A DNA stretch of 64,000 bases, taken from Pseudomonas spelaei. Lineage in GTDB: Bacteria > Pseudomonadota > Gammaproteobacteria > Pseudomonadales > Pseudomonadaceae. The stretch is taken from NCBI RefSeq assembly GCF_009724245.1, contig NZ_WNNK01000011.1, positions 1 through 64,000 of the forward strand, given 5' to 3'. The position numbers and the translations under genes are program-made. Positions within the stretch are counted from its first letter, which is position 1. Each line of letters opens with the position of its first letter. Below are positions 8,016 to 16,309 of this stretch, piece by piece. Under the pieces are notes generated by a model that did not search any database, was not told the origin of the DNA, and saw only the letters and a program-made list of their open reading frames with translations.

Positions 8016-8828
8016 TCAATCCACAAATTCGGGTTTCTGCTTGCTCATGTGGGCCGCGATGGCCACGCGCAGGTCATTGGATTGCAGCATAGCTGCGTTC
8101 CAGGTGGCAACGTATTCCAGACCGTCATTGATCGTGTGGTCACGCATGTAGCTGATCATGGCTTTGGTGCCGGTCACGGCAATCGGTGATTTAGCGGCAA
8201 TTTCGCGGGCGATGTCCATCACACCGGCCAGCAGGCTTTCCTGATCGCTGTACACGCGATTGACCAAACCGATACTGCGTGCTTCTTCGGCGTCGAATTG
8301 GCGACCCGTGTAGGCCAACTCGCGCAACATACCGTCGCCGATAATCCGTGGCAGTCGTTGCAAGGTGCCCACGTCGGCGGCCATGCCGATGTCGATTTCC
8401 TTGATAGAGAACTTCGCATCACCGGCAGCGTAACGCATGTCGCAGGCACTGATCAGGTCGATCGCCCCGCCGATGCAATAACCCTGGATGGCCGCCAATA
8501 CTGGCTTGCGGCAGTTGTCGACAGCGTTGAGCGAGGCTTGCAGTTGCAGGATTTTGCGCCGCAGCAGGCGGGCGTTACGGCCGACATCCTTACCGAATTC
8601 ATTGGCTACCGAGGCCAGCATCATGAGGTCGATGCCCGAGGAAAAGTGCTTGCCGGCACCGCTAATCACCACCGCACGCACGGCGTCGGTGTCTTCGATC
8701 CATTGGAAGATGTCGATGATCTCAGTCCAGAACGCGGCGTTCATGGCGTTGATCTTTTCCGGGCGGTTGATCTGCACATGGGCGACGTTGCCTGTGAGTT
8801 CGACGACAAAGGCTTGGTATTCGGACAT
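8016..8828 (-). CDS. crotonase-fold delta(3,5)-delta(2,4)-dienoyl-CoA isomerase-like enzyme
   Basis: A 270-residue enoyl-CoA hydratase/isomerase family protein. The oxyanion-hole segments (KHFSSGIDL and IQGYCIGGAIDLISACD) and the KEIDIGMAADVGTLQRLP stretch match the dienoyl-CoA isomerase (Ech1) branch, which shifts conjugated double bonds during oxidation of unsaturated fatty acids. The start at 8828 has AAGGA upstream on the minus strand; a longer frame extends back through a REP element and was rejected. It heads a two-gene unit with nudC. Physiological substrate is inferred from the family. Confidence 0.88.
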   Translation of the reverse strand: MSEYQAFVVELTGNVAHVQINRPEKINAMNAAFWTEIIDIFQWIEDTDAVRAVVISGAGKHFSSGIDLMMLASVANEFGKDVGRNARLLRRKILQLQASLNAVDNCRKPVLAAIQGYCIGGAIDLISACDMRYAAGDAKFSIKEIDIGMAADVGTLQRLPRIIGDGMLRELAYTGRQFDAEEARSIGLVNRVYSDQESLLAGVMDIAREIAAKSPIAVTGTKAMISYMRDHTINDGLEYVATWNAAMLQSNDLRVAIAAHMSKQKPEFVD

Positions 8829-8941
8829 GGCAGTGATCCTTGACTGGCGGCTGATAAGGGCCGAACTATAACAAGGCTGCGGGATGCGGGGTAAGGCTGT
8901 GCATGCGCCAAAAACAGGACTGAAGGACGCTGGGGCTAAAT

Positions 8942-9029
8942 GTGGGAGCGGGCTTGCTCGCGAATGCGGTGGGTCAGTTTGCTCATGTACTGACTGACAC
9001 TCTGCATTCGCGAGCAAGCCCGCTCCCAC
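8942..9029. repeat. REP inverted repeat
   Basis: Perfect 26-base arms (8942-8967 and 9004-9029) with core GTGGGAGCGGGCTTGCTCGC surround a 36-base spacer. It fills the space between the upstream side of the isomerase gene and the stop codon of the sensor kinase; that stop begins 2 bases from the repeat. Confidence 0.92.
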
Positions 9030-9030
9030 T

Positions 9031-10344
9031 TTAGCATTGCGGTGTTTTCTGGCTCGGCAGCCACAGCCGGAATCGCGCTCCACCCAATGGCGAGGCCTGG
9101 GCCGTCAACGTCCCGCCCTGCGCTTCCAGCGCCCGCCGACTGATTGCCAGCCCCAGGCCAAAACCACCCGTGGCTCTATCGCGGCTGCGATCCAGGCGGT
9201 AGAACGGTTCAAAAATACGCTCACGCTGATCCGCCGGAATACCGATCCCGTCGTCATCGACCCAGATCTCACAGCCCTTGGGGCATACCTTGACCCCCAC
9301 CTGAATCCGCCGTTCGCAATAACGCATGGCATTGCGCAGCAGGTTTTGCAGGGCGCGGGCGGTAAGCCGCGGGTCGAGGGTAAAGCGCTCCACGGAGCAA
9401 TCCAGCACCACATCGATCACGATCTCGGGGTTTTCCAGTTCGTCGTCGACACTGCCCAGGATACTGTCGACAAACTCGTCCAGCACCACCCCCACCCGCT
9501 CCGGCAATTGCGCCGGGTTTTGCAGGCGGCTGTAGGAGAGCAGCTCAAGCACCAGTTCATCCAGCTCACGAATGTGTGCTACCAGGCCTTGCAGGCGTTC
9601 GCGGCTCGGCGCCGGCAGGTCATCGGAGAGCGCCAGCGCCAGGCCGAAGTCCAGCCGGGTCAGCGGCGTGCGCAGCTCGTGGGAGACCGCATTGAGCAGG
9701 TCGCGTTGCTGGTTGAGCAGGTGTTCGATGTCGTTGGCCATGGTGTCGAACACCACCGCCAGGCTGCCGATGTTGGAACTGGAGCGAATATGCGTGCGCG
9801 CCTCCAGATTGCCCTGCCCCAGTTGGGTCGCCGTACTCTTGAGGCGATCCAGGTCGCGCCAGTGGCGCCGCAGCCAGTACAACAGGCCCGCCAACAGCGC
9901 CGCACCGATCAGTACGTTCATGCTCCAGAACAGCAGGTTCATGTCCAGCGGGTCCGGCGGTACCGATAGCTTAACCACCAGTTGATCGTCCAGGGGAGAA
10001 CTGATGTCATCCATCCAACCCCATTCCCCGAGTCGAATCACCGGCTGGTCCTGCTCCAGCAGACGATGCTCCTCCGGGGTGTAGCTGGCGTCCTGGATAC
10101 GCAGCAACTGGATTTTCAACGGCGCGAAATCCGCTGCGAGCCGCACCGTGACATTCGCCCACTGCTCCACCGGTACCCGCCGGTATTCGTTGACGATCAG
10201 GCTCTGCGTACCCCGGGATTGTTCGACGTTGTAGTTCATGTAACGGTGTTCGAAGACCTGGATCACCACCTTCGGAATCAGGTAAATCGCCGCACTGTAG
10301 GTGACGATAGTAATCAGGTAGAGGCGAATCAGAACTCTGAACAT
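9031..10344 (-). CDS. sensor histidine kinase, RstB/ParS-like
   Basis: A 437-residue membrane kinase. Helices at about 4-30 and 137-158 bracket a ~105-residue periplasmic sensor. A HAMP linker follows (about 159-212), then the dimerisation domain with His222 in AVSHELRTPLTR and the catalytic domain with NLLRNAMRYC, DDDGIGIP and GGFGLGLAIS. It phosphorylates the response regulator encoded 3 bases upstream. The arrangement beside a divergent RND pump resembles RstBA or ParRS-type systems that respond to cationic peptides or acid, but the signal cannot be read from sequence. The stop codon lies directly beside a REP element. Confidence 0.9.
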   Translation of the reverse strand: MFRVLIRLYLITIVTYSAAIYLIPKVVIQVFEHRYMNYNVEQSRGTQSLIVNEYRRVPVEQWANVTVRLAADFAPLKIQLLRIQDASYTPEEHRLLEQDQPVIRLGEWGWMDDISSPLDDQLVVKLSVPPDPLDMNLLFWSMNVLIGAALLAGLLYWLRRHWRDLDRLKSTATQLGQGNLEARTHIRSSSNIGSLAVVFDTMANDIEHLLNQQRDLLNAVSHELRTPLTRLDFGLALALSDDLPAPSRERLQGLVAHIRELDELVLELLSYSRLQNPAQLPERVGVVLDEFVDSILGSVDDELENPEIVIDVVLDCSVERFTLDPRLTARALQNLLRNAMRYCERRIQVGVKVCPKGCEIWVDDDGIGIPADQRERIFEPFYRLDRSRDRATGGFGLGLAISRRALEAQGGTLTAQASPLGGARFRLWLPSQKTPQC

Positions 10345-10347
10345 GAA

Positions 10348-11049
10348 TCAGCATTCCCACTCGGAACGGCTGAACAGGTAGCCCTTGCCCCACACCGTCT
10401 TGATCTTGCGCGCTTCACCAGCGTGATCGTCGAACTTGCGCCGCAGCTTGGAAATCGCCACGTCTACCGAGCGGTCGGTGCCGTTGAACTCGATACCCCG
10501 CAAACGCTGCAGGATCTGGTCACGACTGAGCACTTCACCGGCATGCCGGGCCAGGACCACCAGCAAATTATATTCACCGCTGGACAACTCCACCGGTTGG
10601 TCGCGCCAGCTCACAGAACGCTCCGACAAGTCGATGCACAGGTTGCCGATGAGAATCTGGTCGTTGGCCACTTGAGGTTCGGTGAGGCTGCTGCGACGCA
10701 ACAGGGTTCTCACGCGGGCCAGCAATACCCGGGGCTCGCAGGGTTTGGTCACATAGTCGTCGGCGCCCATTTCCAGGCCCAGTACCTGGTCGTGGCTGTC
10801 ATCGCGGGCGGTGAGCATCAGGATCGGCAAGCTCGCCGAGTCGGCACGCAACAATCGACAGACTTGCAGACCGTCGAGGCCCGGCAGCATCAGGTCAAGA
10901 ATGACCAGGTCCGGCGGGTTGAGCCGGGCCCGCTCGCGCACGTGGTCGCCACGGCTAAGCACATTGACGTGATAGCCATTGCGTTCCAGGTAGCTGGCAA
11001 TCAGCTCGGAGAGTGCGGCGTCGTCTTCCACCAGGAGGATGTTGGGCAT
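10348..11049 (-). CDS. OmpR-family response regulator, RstA/ParR-like
   Basis: A 233-residue regulator. The receiver domain has the acidic pocket at Glu8-Asp10, phospho-acceptor Asp52, Thr80 and Lys102. The C-terminal winged helix ends in KIKTVWGKGYLFS, a form of the OmpR wing typical of RstA/ParR-like proteins. It is the first gene of the kinase-regulator pair and is divergent from the RND operon starting at 11288, which it probably controls. The 240-base space between them holds a REP and TTCACA-like repeats. Confidence 0.92.
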   Translation of the reverse strand: MPNILLVEDDAALSELIASYLERNGYHVNVLSRGDHVRERARLNPPDLVILDLMLPGLDGLQVCRLLRADSASLPILMLTARDDSHDQVLGLEMGADDYVTKPCEPRVLLARVRTLLRRSSLTEPQVANDQILIGNLCIDLSERSVSWRDQPVELSSGEYNLLVVLARHAGEVLSRDQILQRLRGIEFNGTDRSVDVAISKLRRKFDDHAGEARKIKTVWGKGYLFSRSEWEC

Positions 11050-11090
11050 GGTGTTTCCAAATAATACAGTTGTTGGTCATACAGAGATCC

Positions 11091-11134
11091 AATGTGGGAG
11101 CGGGCTTGCTCCCACACAAGCCCGCTCCCACATT
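11091..11134. repeat. short REP hairpin
   Basis: 17-base arms (11091-11107 and 11118-11134) with core GTGGGAGCGGGCTT enclose a 10-base loop. It sits in the divergent promoter space between the response regulator and the RND operon. Confidence 0.85.
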
Positions 11135-11207
11135 TGATCTTCAGTGTTTGCAGGATTGTGCAAGGATATACGCCCGCGTGCCGAAGCGCGCTCGCACCTT
11201 ACATTTC

Positions 11208-11234
11208 TTCACACACCCCCTACACAGCTTCACA
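11208..11234 (+). promoter_or_regulatory. possible response-regulator repeats upstream of the RND operon
   Basis: TTCACA occurs at 11208-11213 and 11229-11234, exactly 21 bases apart, with TACACA at 11221-11226 between. Helical-turn spacing of direct repeats is typical of OmpR-family binding. The link to the neighbouring regulator is inference. Confidence 0.35.
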
Positions 11235-11287
11235 GCACTGTGACGGAGGCGCCCGTAGGATGCGCCAGTCAATATTGGGATATAAGC

Positions 11288-12445
11288 ATGTCGAAGAATC
11301 TGTTTGCGCCGTTTTGCCTGTTAGCCCTGGCACTGACATTGAGCGCTTGTGACAACTCTTCCAGTGGCGCCCCCGAAATGCCGCTGGCCAAAGTACGCAT
11401 CGAAACCCTCGAAGCCAAGCCCCTGTCCATCAGCAACGAGCTGAGCGGGCGGATCGCGGCGCCACGCATCGCCGAAGTGCGTGCCCGGGTCGCGGGTGTA
11501 GTGCTGCAACGGGTGTTCAAGGAAGGCCATGACGTCAAACAGGGTGACGTGCTGTTCCGTATCGACCCGGCACCGTTCAAGGCCGACCTGGACAGCGCCC
11601 AGGCCAGCCTGCGCAAGGCCCAAGCCAACGCATTTCAGGCCCGCTTGCAGGAACAACGTTACAGCCAGTTGGTAGACGGCAACGCCATCAGCGCCCAGGA
11701 GTATGACAACGCCCGCGCCGCCGCCCTGCAAACCGCCGCTGAAGTCGCCGCCAATCAGGCCGCCGTACAGCGAGCCAAGCTGAACCTGGGCTACGCCACC
11801 GTCACCGCACCGATCTCCGGGCGCATCGGCCGGGCCCTGGTCACCGAAGGCGCCCTGGTAGGCCAGAACGAAGCCACGCCGCTGGCCGTCATCCAGCAAT
11901 TGGACCCGATCCACGCTGACCTGACCCAGTCCACCCGCGAGCTCAATGACTTGCGCCGGGCCTTTCGCGCCGGAAACTTGAAACAGGTCGGCCAGGACCA
12001 GGCCAAGGCCACACTGATCCAGGATGACGGCAGCCTCTACCCATTGCCCGGCAAGTTGCTGTTCGCCGAGATCAGCGTTGACCCGGGCACCGGCCAGATC
12101 ATCCTGCGCAGCGAGTTCCCCAACCCGGACCTCGACCTGTTGCCCGGCAGCTTCATCCGCGTGCGCCTGGAACAAGCCGTCGACCAACAAGGCATCAGCG
12201 TGCCGCAACGCGCCATCACCCGCGACAGCGCCGGCATTCCCATGGTGTTGCTGCTGGACGCCAAGCAAATGGTCAGCCTGCACCCTGTTGAGCTGGGATC
12301 GGTGATCAATGATCGCTGGATCGTCACCAGCGGCCTCAAGCCCGGTGACCGCATTGTCGTGGAAGGCCTGCAACACGCGCGTCCTGGCGAACAGGTCCAG
12401 GTCGATGACAGCCCCGAGCCAGTCGCCCAAGCGCCTGGCCAGTAA
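11288..12445 (+). CDS. RND efflux periplasmic adaptor lipoprotein
   Basis: A 385-residue membrane-fusion protein. It has a lipoprotein signal ending LSAC with the lipidated Cys at 21. The barrel-sandwich (lipoyl) halves contain GVVLQRVFKEGHDVKQGD and YATVTAPISGRIG, a coiled-coil hairpin lies between them, and the usual beta-barrel and membrane-proximal domains follow. It links the inner-membrane pump to an outer-membrane channel. The ATG at 11288 was chosen because the signal peptide begins there; the longer frame is not signal-like. The pump gene follows 19 bases later. No outer-membrane factor gene follows, so a channel encoded elsewhere (OprM/TolC type) would be needed. Confidence 0.93.
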   Translation: MSKNLFAPFCLLALALTLSACDNSSSGAPEMPLAKVRIETLEAKPLSISNELSGRIAAPRIAEVRARVAGVVLQRVFKEGHDVKQGDVLFRIDPAPFKADLDSAQASLRKAQANAFQARLQEQRYSQLVDGNAISAQEYDNARAAALQTAAEVAANQAAVQRAKLNLGYATVTAPISGRIGRALVTEGALVGQNEATPLAVIQQLDPIHADLTQSTRELNDLRRAFRAGNLKQVGQDQAKATLIQDDGSLYPLPGKLLFAEISVDPGTGQIILRSEFPNPDLDLLPGSFIRVRLEQAVDQQGISVPQRAITRDSAGIPMVLLLDAKQMVSLHPVELGSVINDRWIVTSGLKPGDRIVVEGLQHARPGEQVQVDDSPEPVAQAPGQ

Positions 12446-12464
12446 GAGAAAGGGATAGCAAACA

Positions 12465-15400
12465 ATGCCGCAGTTCTTTATTGATCGCCCGATCTTTGCC
12501 TGGGTGGTCGCCTTGTTTATCCTGCTGGCTGGCGCCCTCGCCATCCCGCAACTGCCGGTGGCGCAGTACCCCAACGTGGCGCCGCCGAAAGTGGAAATCT
12601 ACGCGGTGTACCCGGGCGCCTCGGCCCAGACCCTGGACGAAAGCGTGGTCAGCCTGATCGAGCAAGAGCTCAACGGTGCCAACCACCTGCTGTATTTCGA
12701 ATCCCAGAGCAGCCTTGGCTCAGCCACCATCACTGCCACGTTCCAGCCGGGCACCAACCCGGAAATGGCCCAGGTCGATGTGCAGAACCGCCTCAAGGCC
12801 GTTGAGCCGCGCCTGCCACAAGCGGTGACCCAGCAAGGCTTGCAGGTGGAAAAAGTCTCCGCCGGCTTCCTGCTGCTGATCACCCTGACTTCCAGCGACG
12901 GCAAGCTCGACGACGTAGCGCTCAGCGATTACCTGGCGCGCAACGTGATGAACGAGATCAAGCGCCTGGACGGCGTCGGCAAGGCGCAGCTGTATGGTGC
13001 CGAGCGGGCAATGCGGATCTGGATCGACCCGCAGAAGTTGATCGGTTTCAACCTGACACCTGCCGATGTGAATGCCGCGATTGCCGCGCAGAACGCTCAG
13101 GTTTCCGCCGGTAGCATTGGTGACTTGCCGAGCACTTCGACTCAGGAGATTACGGCTTCGATCCTGGTCAAAGGCCAGCTATCGACGCCTGCGGAATTTG
13201 CCGACATTGTGCTCAAGGCCAACCCGGACGGTTCTACTGTGCGCATCGGTGATGTGGCGCGGGTGGAAATCGGCAGCCAGGAATACCAGTTCTCCACCCG
13301 GCTGAACGGCAAGCCGTCCACCGCCGTCAGCGTGCAGCTGTCGCCGGGGGCCAACGCCCTGAACACCGCGACCCTGGTACGGGCGAAGATGGACGAGCTG
13401 GCCCGCTACTTCCCGGCCAATGTCGAATACAAGATCCCGTACGACACCTCGCCGTTCGTCAAAGTCTCGATCACCAAGGTGGTGTACACCCTGGGTGAGG
13501 CGATGTTGCTGGTGTTTGCGGTGATGTTCCTGTTCCTGCAGAACATCCGCTACACCCTGATCCCGACGCTGGTGGTGCCGGTGGCCTTGATGGGTACCTT
13601 TGCCACCATGCTGTTGCTGGGCTTCTCGATCAACGTGTTGACCATGTTCGGCATGGTGCTGGCCATCGGGATTCTGGTGGACGACGCCATCGTGGTGGTG
13701 GAGAACGTCGAGCGGATCATGGCCACCGAGGGTTTGTCACCCAAGGACGCAACGCGCAAGGCCATGGGCCAGATTACCGGTGCAATCGTCGGGATTACCC
13801 TGGTGCTGGTGGCGGTGTTCCTGCCGATGGCGTTCATGCCCGGCTCGGTGGGTGTGATTTATCAGCAGTTCTCGCTGTCGATGGCCACTTCAATCCTGTT
13901 CTCGGCCTTCCTGGCCCTGACCTTGACTCCGGCGTTGTGCGCGACCTTGCTCAAGCCGATTGCCAAGGGCGAACACCATGAAAAGACCGGGTTCTTCGGT
14001 TGGTTCAACCGGCGCTTTGAGCAACTGACCAACCGCTACGAAGGCTGGGTGGCCTACGCCATCAAGCGCAGCGGGCGTTATTTGCTGATTTACCTGGTCC
14101 TGCTGGTAGGCCTGGGGGTGTTGTTCAGCCGACTGCCCTCCTCGTTCCTGCCGGTGGAAGACCAGGGCTACACCATCACTGACATCCAGTTACCGCCGGG
14201 TGCCAGCAAGAACCGCACGGTGCAGGTAGCCGAGCAGATCGAGGCGCATAACGCCACTGAGCCGGGCGTGGGCGACACCACGATGATCATGGGCTTCAGT
14301 TTCTCCGGCTCCGGACAGAACGCGGCACTGGCGTTTACCACGCTCAAGGATTGGTCACAGCGCAGCAGTGAAGACTCGGCTGCCGCCATCGCCGACCGGG
14401 CAACCGAAGCCTTTACCGAGCTCAAGGACGCGATTGCCTATGCGATCCTGCCGCCGCCGGTGGATGGCCTGGGTACGTCCAGTGGTTTCGAGTTCCGCTT
14501 GCAAGACCGTGGTGGTGTCGGTCATGCCGCGTTGATGACGGCCCGTACCGAACTGCTGAGCGCTGCCGAGAAGAGCCCGATCCTCGCCAACGTGCGTGAA
14601 AGCGCCCTGGCCGAGGCGCCTCAGGTGCAGCTTGAGGTCGACCGCAAGCAAGCCAATGCCCTGGGCATTTCCTTTGCTGATATCGGCAATGTGCTGTCTT
14701 CGGCGATTGGTTCGGCCTACATCAACGACTTCCCCAACCAGGGCCGCATGCAGCGGGTGGTGGTGCAGGCCGAAGGTGACCAGCGTAGCCAGGTGGCGGA
14801 CCTGATGAAGATCCATGTGCGCAACGACGCCGGCAAGATGGTACCGCTGTCCGCCTTCGTCAAAGCACGCTGGGTCCAGGGCCCGGCGCAGTTGACCCGC
14901 TACAACGGCTACCCGGCCATCGCTATTTCCGGTGAAGCCGCGCCTGGCCATAGCACCGGTGAGGCCATGGAGGAAATCCAGCGCCTGGTCACACAATTGC
15001 CGGCCGGCCTGGGCCAGGAATGGACAGGCTTGTCCTTGCAGGAGCGCTTGTCCGGCTCTCAGGCACCACTGCTGTTGGTACTGTCGCTGCTGATCGTGTT
15101 TCTGTGTTTGGCGGCGCTGTATGAGAGCTGGTCGATTCCGACCTCGGTGTTGCTGGTCGTGCCGCTGGGGGTACTCGGTGCAGTACTGGCCGTGACTCTG
15201 CGGGGGATGCCCAACGACGTGTTCTTCAAGGTCGGCCTGATTACCATCATCGGCCTGTCGGCGAAGAACGCGATTCTGATCATCGAGTTCGCCAAGGACC
15301 TGTACGACCAGGGTGAAGACCTGTTCGAAGCCACCCTGAAGGCCGCACGCCTGCGTCTGCGACCGATCATCATGACCTCCCTGGCGTTCATCCTCGGCGT

Positions 15401-15563
15401 GGTGCCGTTGGCCATCGCCACGGGCGCCAGCTCGGCGAGCCAGCAAGCCATCGGTACCGGGGTGATCGGCGGGATGATCACCGCGACCCTGGCCGTCGTA
15501 TTTGTGCCAGTGTTCTTTGTGGTGGTGATGAAGCTGGTACGCAAGCGCCACAAAGAGGGCTGA
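12465..15563 (+). CDS. RND multidrug efflux transporter, HAE1 family
   Basis: A 1032-residue inner-membrane proton/drug antiporter. The N-terminus ([14 protein letters not shown]) and twelve-helix layout with two large periplasmic loops are those of AcrB/MexB-type pumps. Proton-relay residues are visible: the aspartate pair at 406-407 in [13 protein letters not shown] and Lys934 in [16 protein letters not shown]. It is co-transcribed with the adaptor gene and probably regulated by the divergent two-component system. Substrate range and the exact Mex homologue cannot be assigned by eye; the two-gene layout without an outer-membrane factor is shared with MexJK- and MexVW-type operons. Confidence 0.95.
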   Translation: MPQFFIDRPIFAWVVALFILLAGALAIPQLPVAQYPNVAPPKVEIYAVYPGASAQTLDESVVSLIEQELNGANHLLYFESQSSLGSATITATFQPGTNPEMAQVDVQNRLKAVEPRLPQAVTQQGLQVEKVSAGFLLLITLTSSDGKLDDVALSDYLARNVMNEIKRLDGVGKAQLYGAERAMRIWIDPQKLIGFNLTPADVNAAIAAQNAQVSAGSIGDLPSTSTQEITASILVKGQLSTPAEFADIVLKANPDGSTVRIGDVARVEIGSQEYQFSTRLNGKPSTAVSVQLSPGANALNTATLVRAKMDELARYFPANVEYKIPYDTSPFVKVSITKVVYTLGEAMLLVFAVMFLFLQNIRYTLIPTLVVPVALMGTFATMLLLGFSINVLTMFGMVLAIGILVDDAIVVVENVERIMATEGLSPKDATRKAMGQITGAIVGITLVLVAVFLPMAFMPGSVGVIYQQFSLSMATSILFSAFLALTLTPALCATLLKPIAKGEHHEKTGFFGWFNRRFEQLTNRYEGWVAYAIKRSGRYLLIYLVLLVGLGVLFSRLPSSFLPVEDQGYTITDIQLPPGASKNRTVQVAEQIEAHNATEPGVGDTTMIMGFSFSGSGQNAALAFTTLKDWSQRSSEDSAAAIADRATEAFTELKDAIAYAILPPPVDGLGTSSGFEFRLQDRGGVGHAALMTARTELLSAAEKSPILANVRESALAEAPQVQLEVDRKQANALGISFADIGNVLSSAIGSAYINDFPNQGRMQRVVVQAEGDQRSQVADLMKIHVRNDAGKMVPLSAFVKARWVQGPAQLTRYNGYPAIAISGEAAPGHSTGEAMEEIQRLVTQLPAGLGQEWTGLSLQERLSGSQAPLLLVLSLLIVFLCLAALYESWSIPTSVLLVVPLGVLGAVLAVTLRGMPNDVFFKVGLITIIGLSAKNAILIIEFAKDLYDQGEDLFEATLKAARLRLRPIIMTSLAFILGVVPLAIATGASSASQQAIGTGVIGGMITATLAVVFVPVFFVVVMKLVRKRHKEG

Positions 15564-15589
15564 ACAAAGGATCGAGGTGGGCTAAGGTA

Positions 15590-16258
15590 GTGCAAACCCT
15601 GGCCCATCGAGTTCCCATGTACTTTCTTGCCCGCACCCACCCTCGCCTCTCTACCGCCGCCGTCCTGGGCCTGGCGGTAGGCATCCTGGCTCCGGCCGAT
15701 ACGATCATCAGCAAAATCCTCTTCGGCTGGAACGCCGGTGTCTGGACCTATCTGGTGCTGATGCTATGGTTGACGATCCGGGCCAAGGCAGACGATGTGA
15801 AACGCATCGCCGAGGTTGAGGATGAGAACGCCGGCCTGGTGTTGTTCATGGTATGCATTGCAGCGATTGCCAGCCTGGCCACCATCACGTTTGAATTGGT
15901 GGGCACCAAGGGCCTTGATACTTCCGAGCGCTTGCTGCACTACGGTTTTACCGGGCTGACCGTGATCGGTTCGTGGTTGCTGATCGGGATGATCTTCAGC
16001 GTGCACTACGCACGGCTCTATTACACCTGGGAGGGTAAGGAGCCCGCGTTGCGCTTTGCCGAGGGCTTGCTGACCCCCAACTACTGGGACTTCCTGTACT
16101 TCTCCTTCACCATTGGCGTGGCGGTGCAAACGTCCGACGTGGGTGTTGCGACTCGCAGCCTGCGCAAGATAGTGCTGGCGCAGTCGTTGATTGGCTTTCT
16201 GTTCAATACCGCGATTCTGGGGTTTTCGATCAACATTGCGGCGGGGTTGTTCGGTTGA
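15590..16258 (+). CDS. DUF1345 membrane protein
   Basis: A 222-residue protein with five or six hydrophobic helices and the [19 protein letters not shown] segment characteristic of DUF1345 (PF07077). The function of the family is unknown. The start is ambiguous: the GTG at 15590 gives 222 residues and the ATG at 15617 gives 213; neither has a strong ribosome site. It begins 26 bases after the RND pump and might be read from the same transcript. A strong hairpin terminator follows. Confidence 0.8.
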   Translation: MQTLAHRVPMYFLARTHPRLSTAAVLGLAVGILAPADTIISKILFGWNAGVWTYLVLMLWLTIRAKADDVKRIAEVEDENAGLVLFMVCIAAIASLATITFELVGTKGLDTSERLLHYGFTGLTVIGSWLLIGMIFSVHYARLYYTWEGKEPALRFAEGLLTPNYWDFLYFSFTIGVAVQTSDVGVATRSLRKIVLAQSLIGFLFNTAILGFSINIAAGLFG

Positions 16259-16267
16259 GCGCACACC

Positions 16268-16295
16268 AAAAAAGGAAGCCGAAGCTTCCTTTTTT
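16268..16295. terminator. bidirectional rho-independent terminator
   Basis: A 12-base stem (16268-16279 with 16284-16295) closes a CGAA loop, with an A run on one side and a T run on the other. It ends the DUF1345 gene and the convergent autotransporter gene. Confidence 0.92.
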
Positions 16296-16309
16296 GTTAA
16301 CCCGGCAGC

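Noticed and set aside
8829..9083. Longer N-terminus for the dienoyl-CoA isomerase
   Set aside because: It would read through a REP arm and into the end of the sensor-kinase gene; the ATG at 8828 has a good ribosome site.
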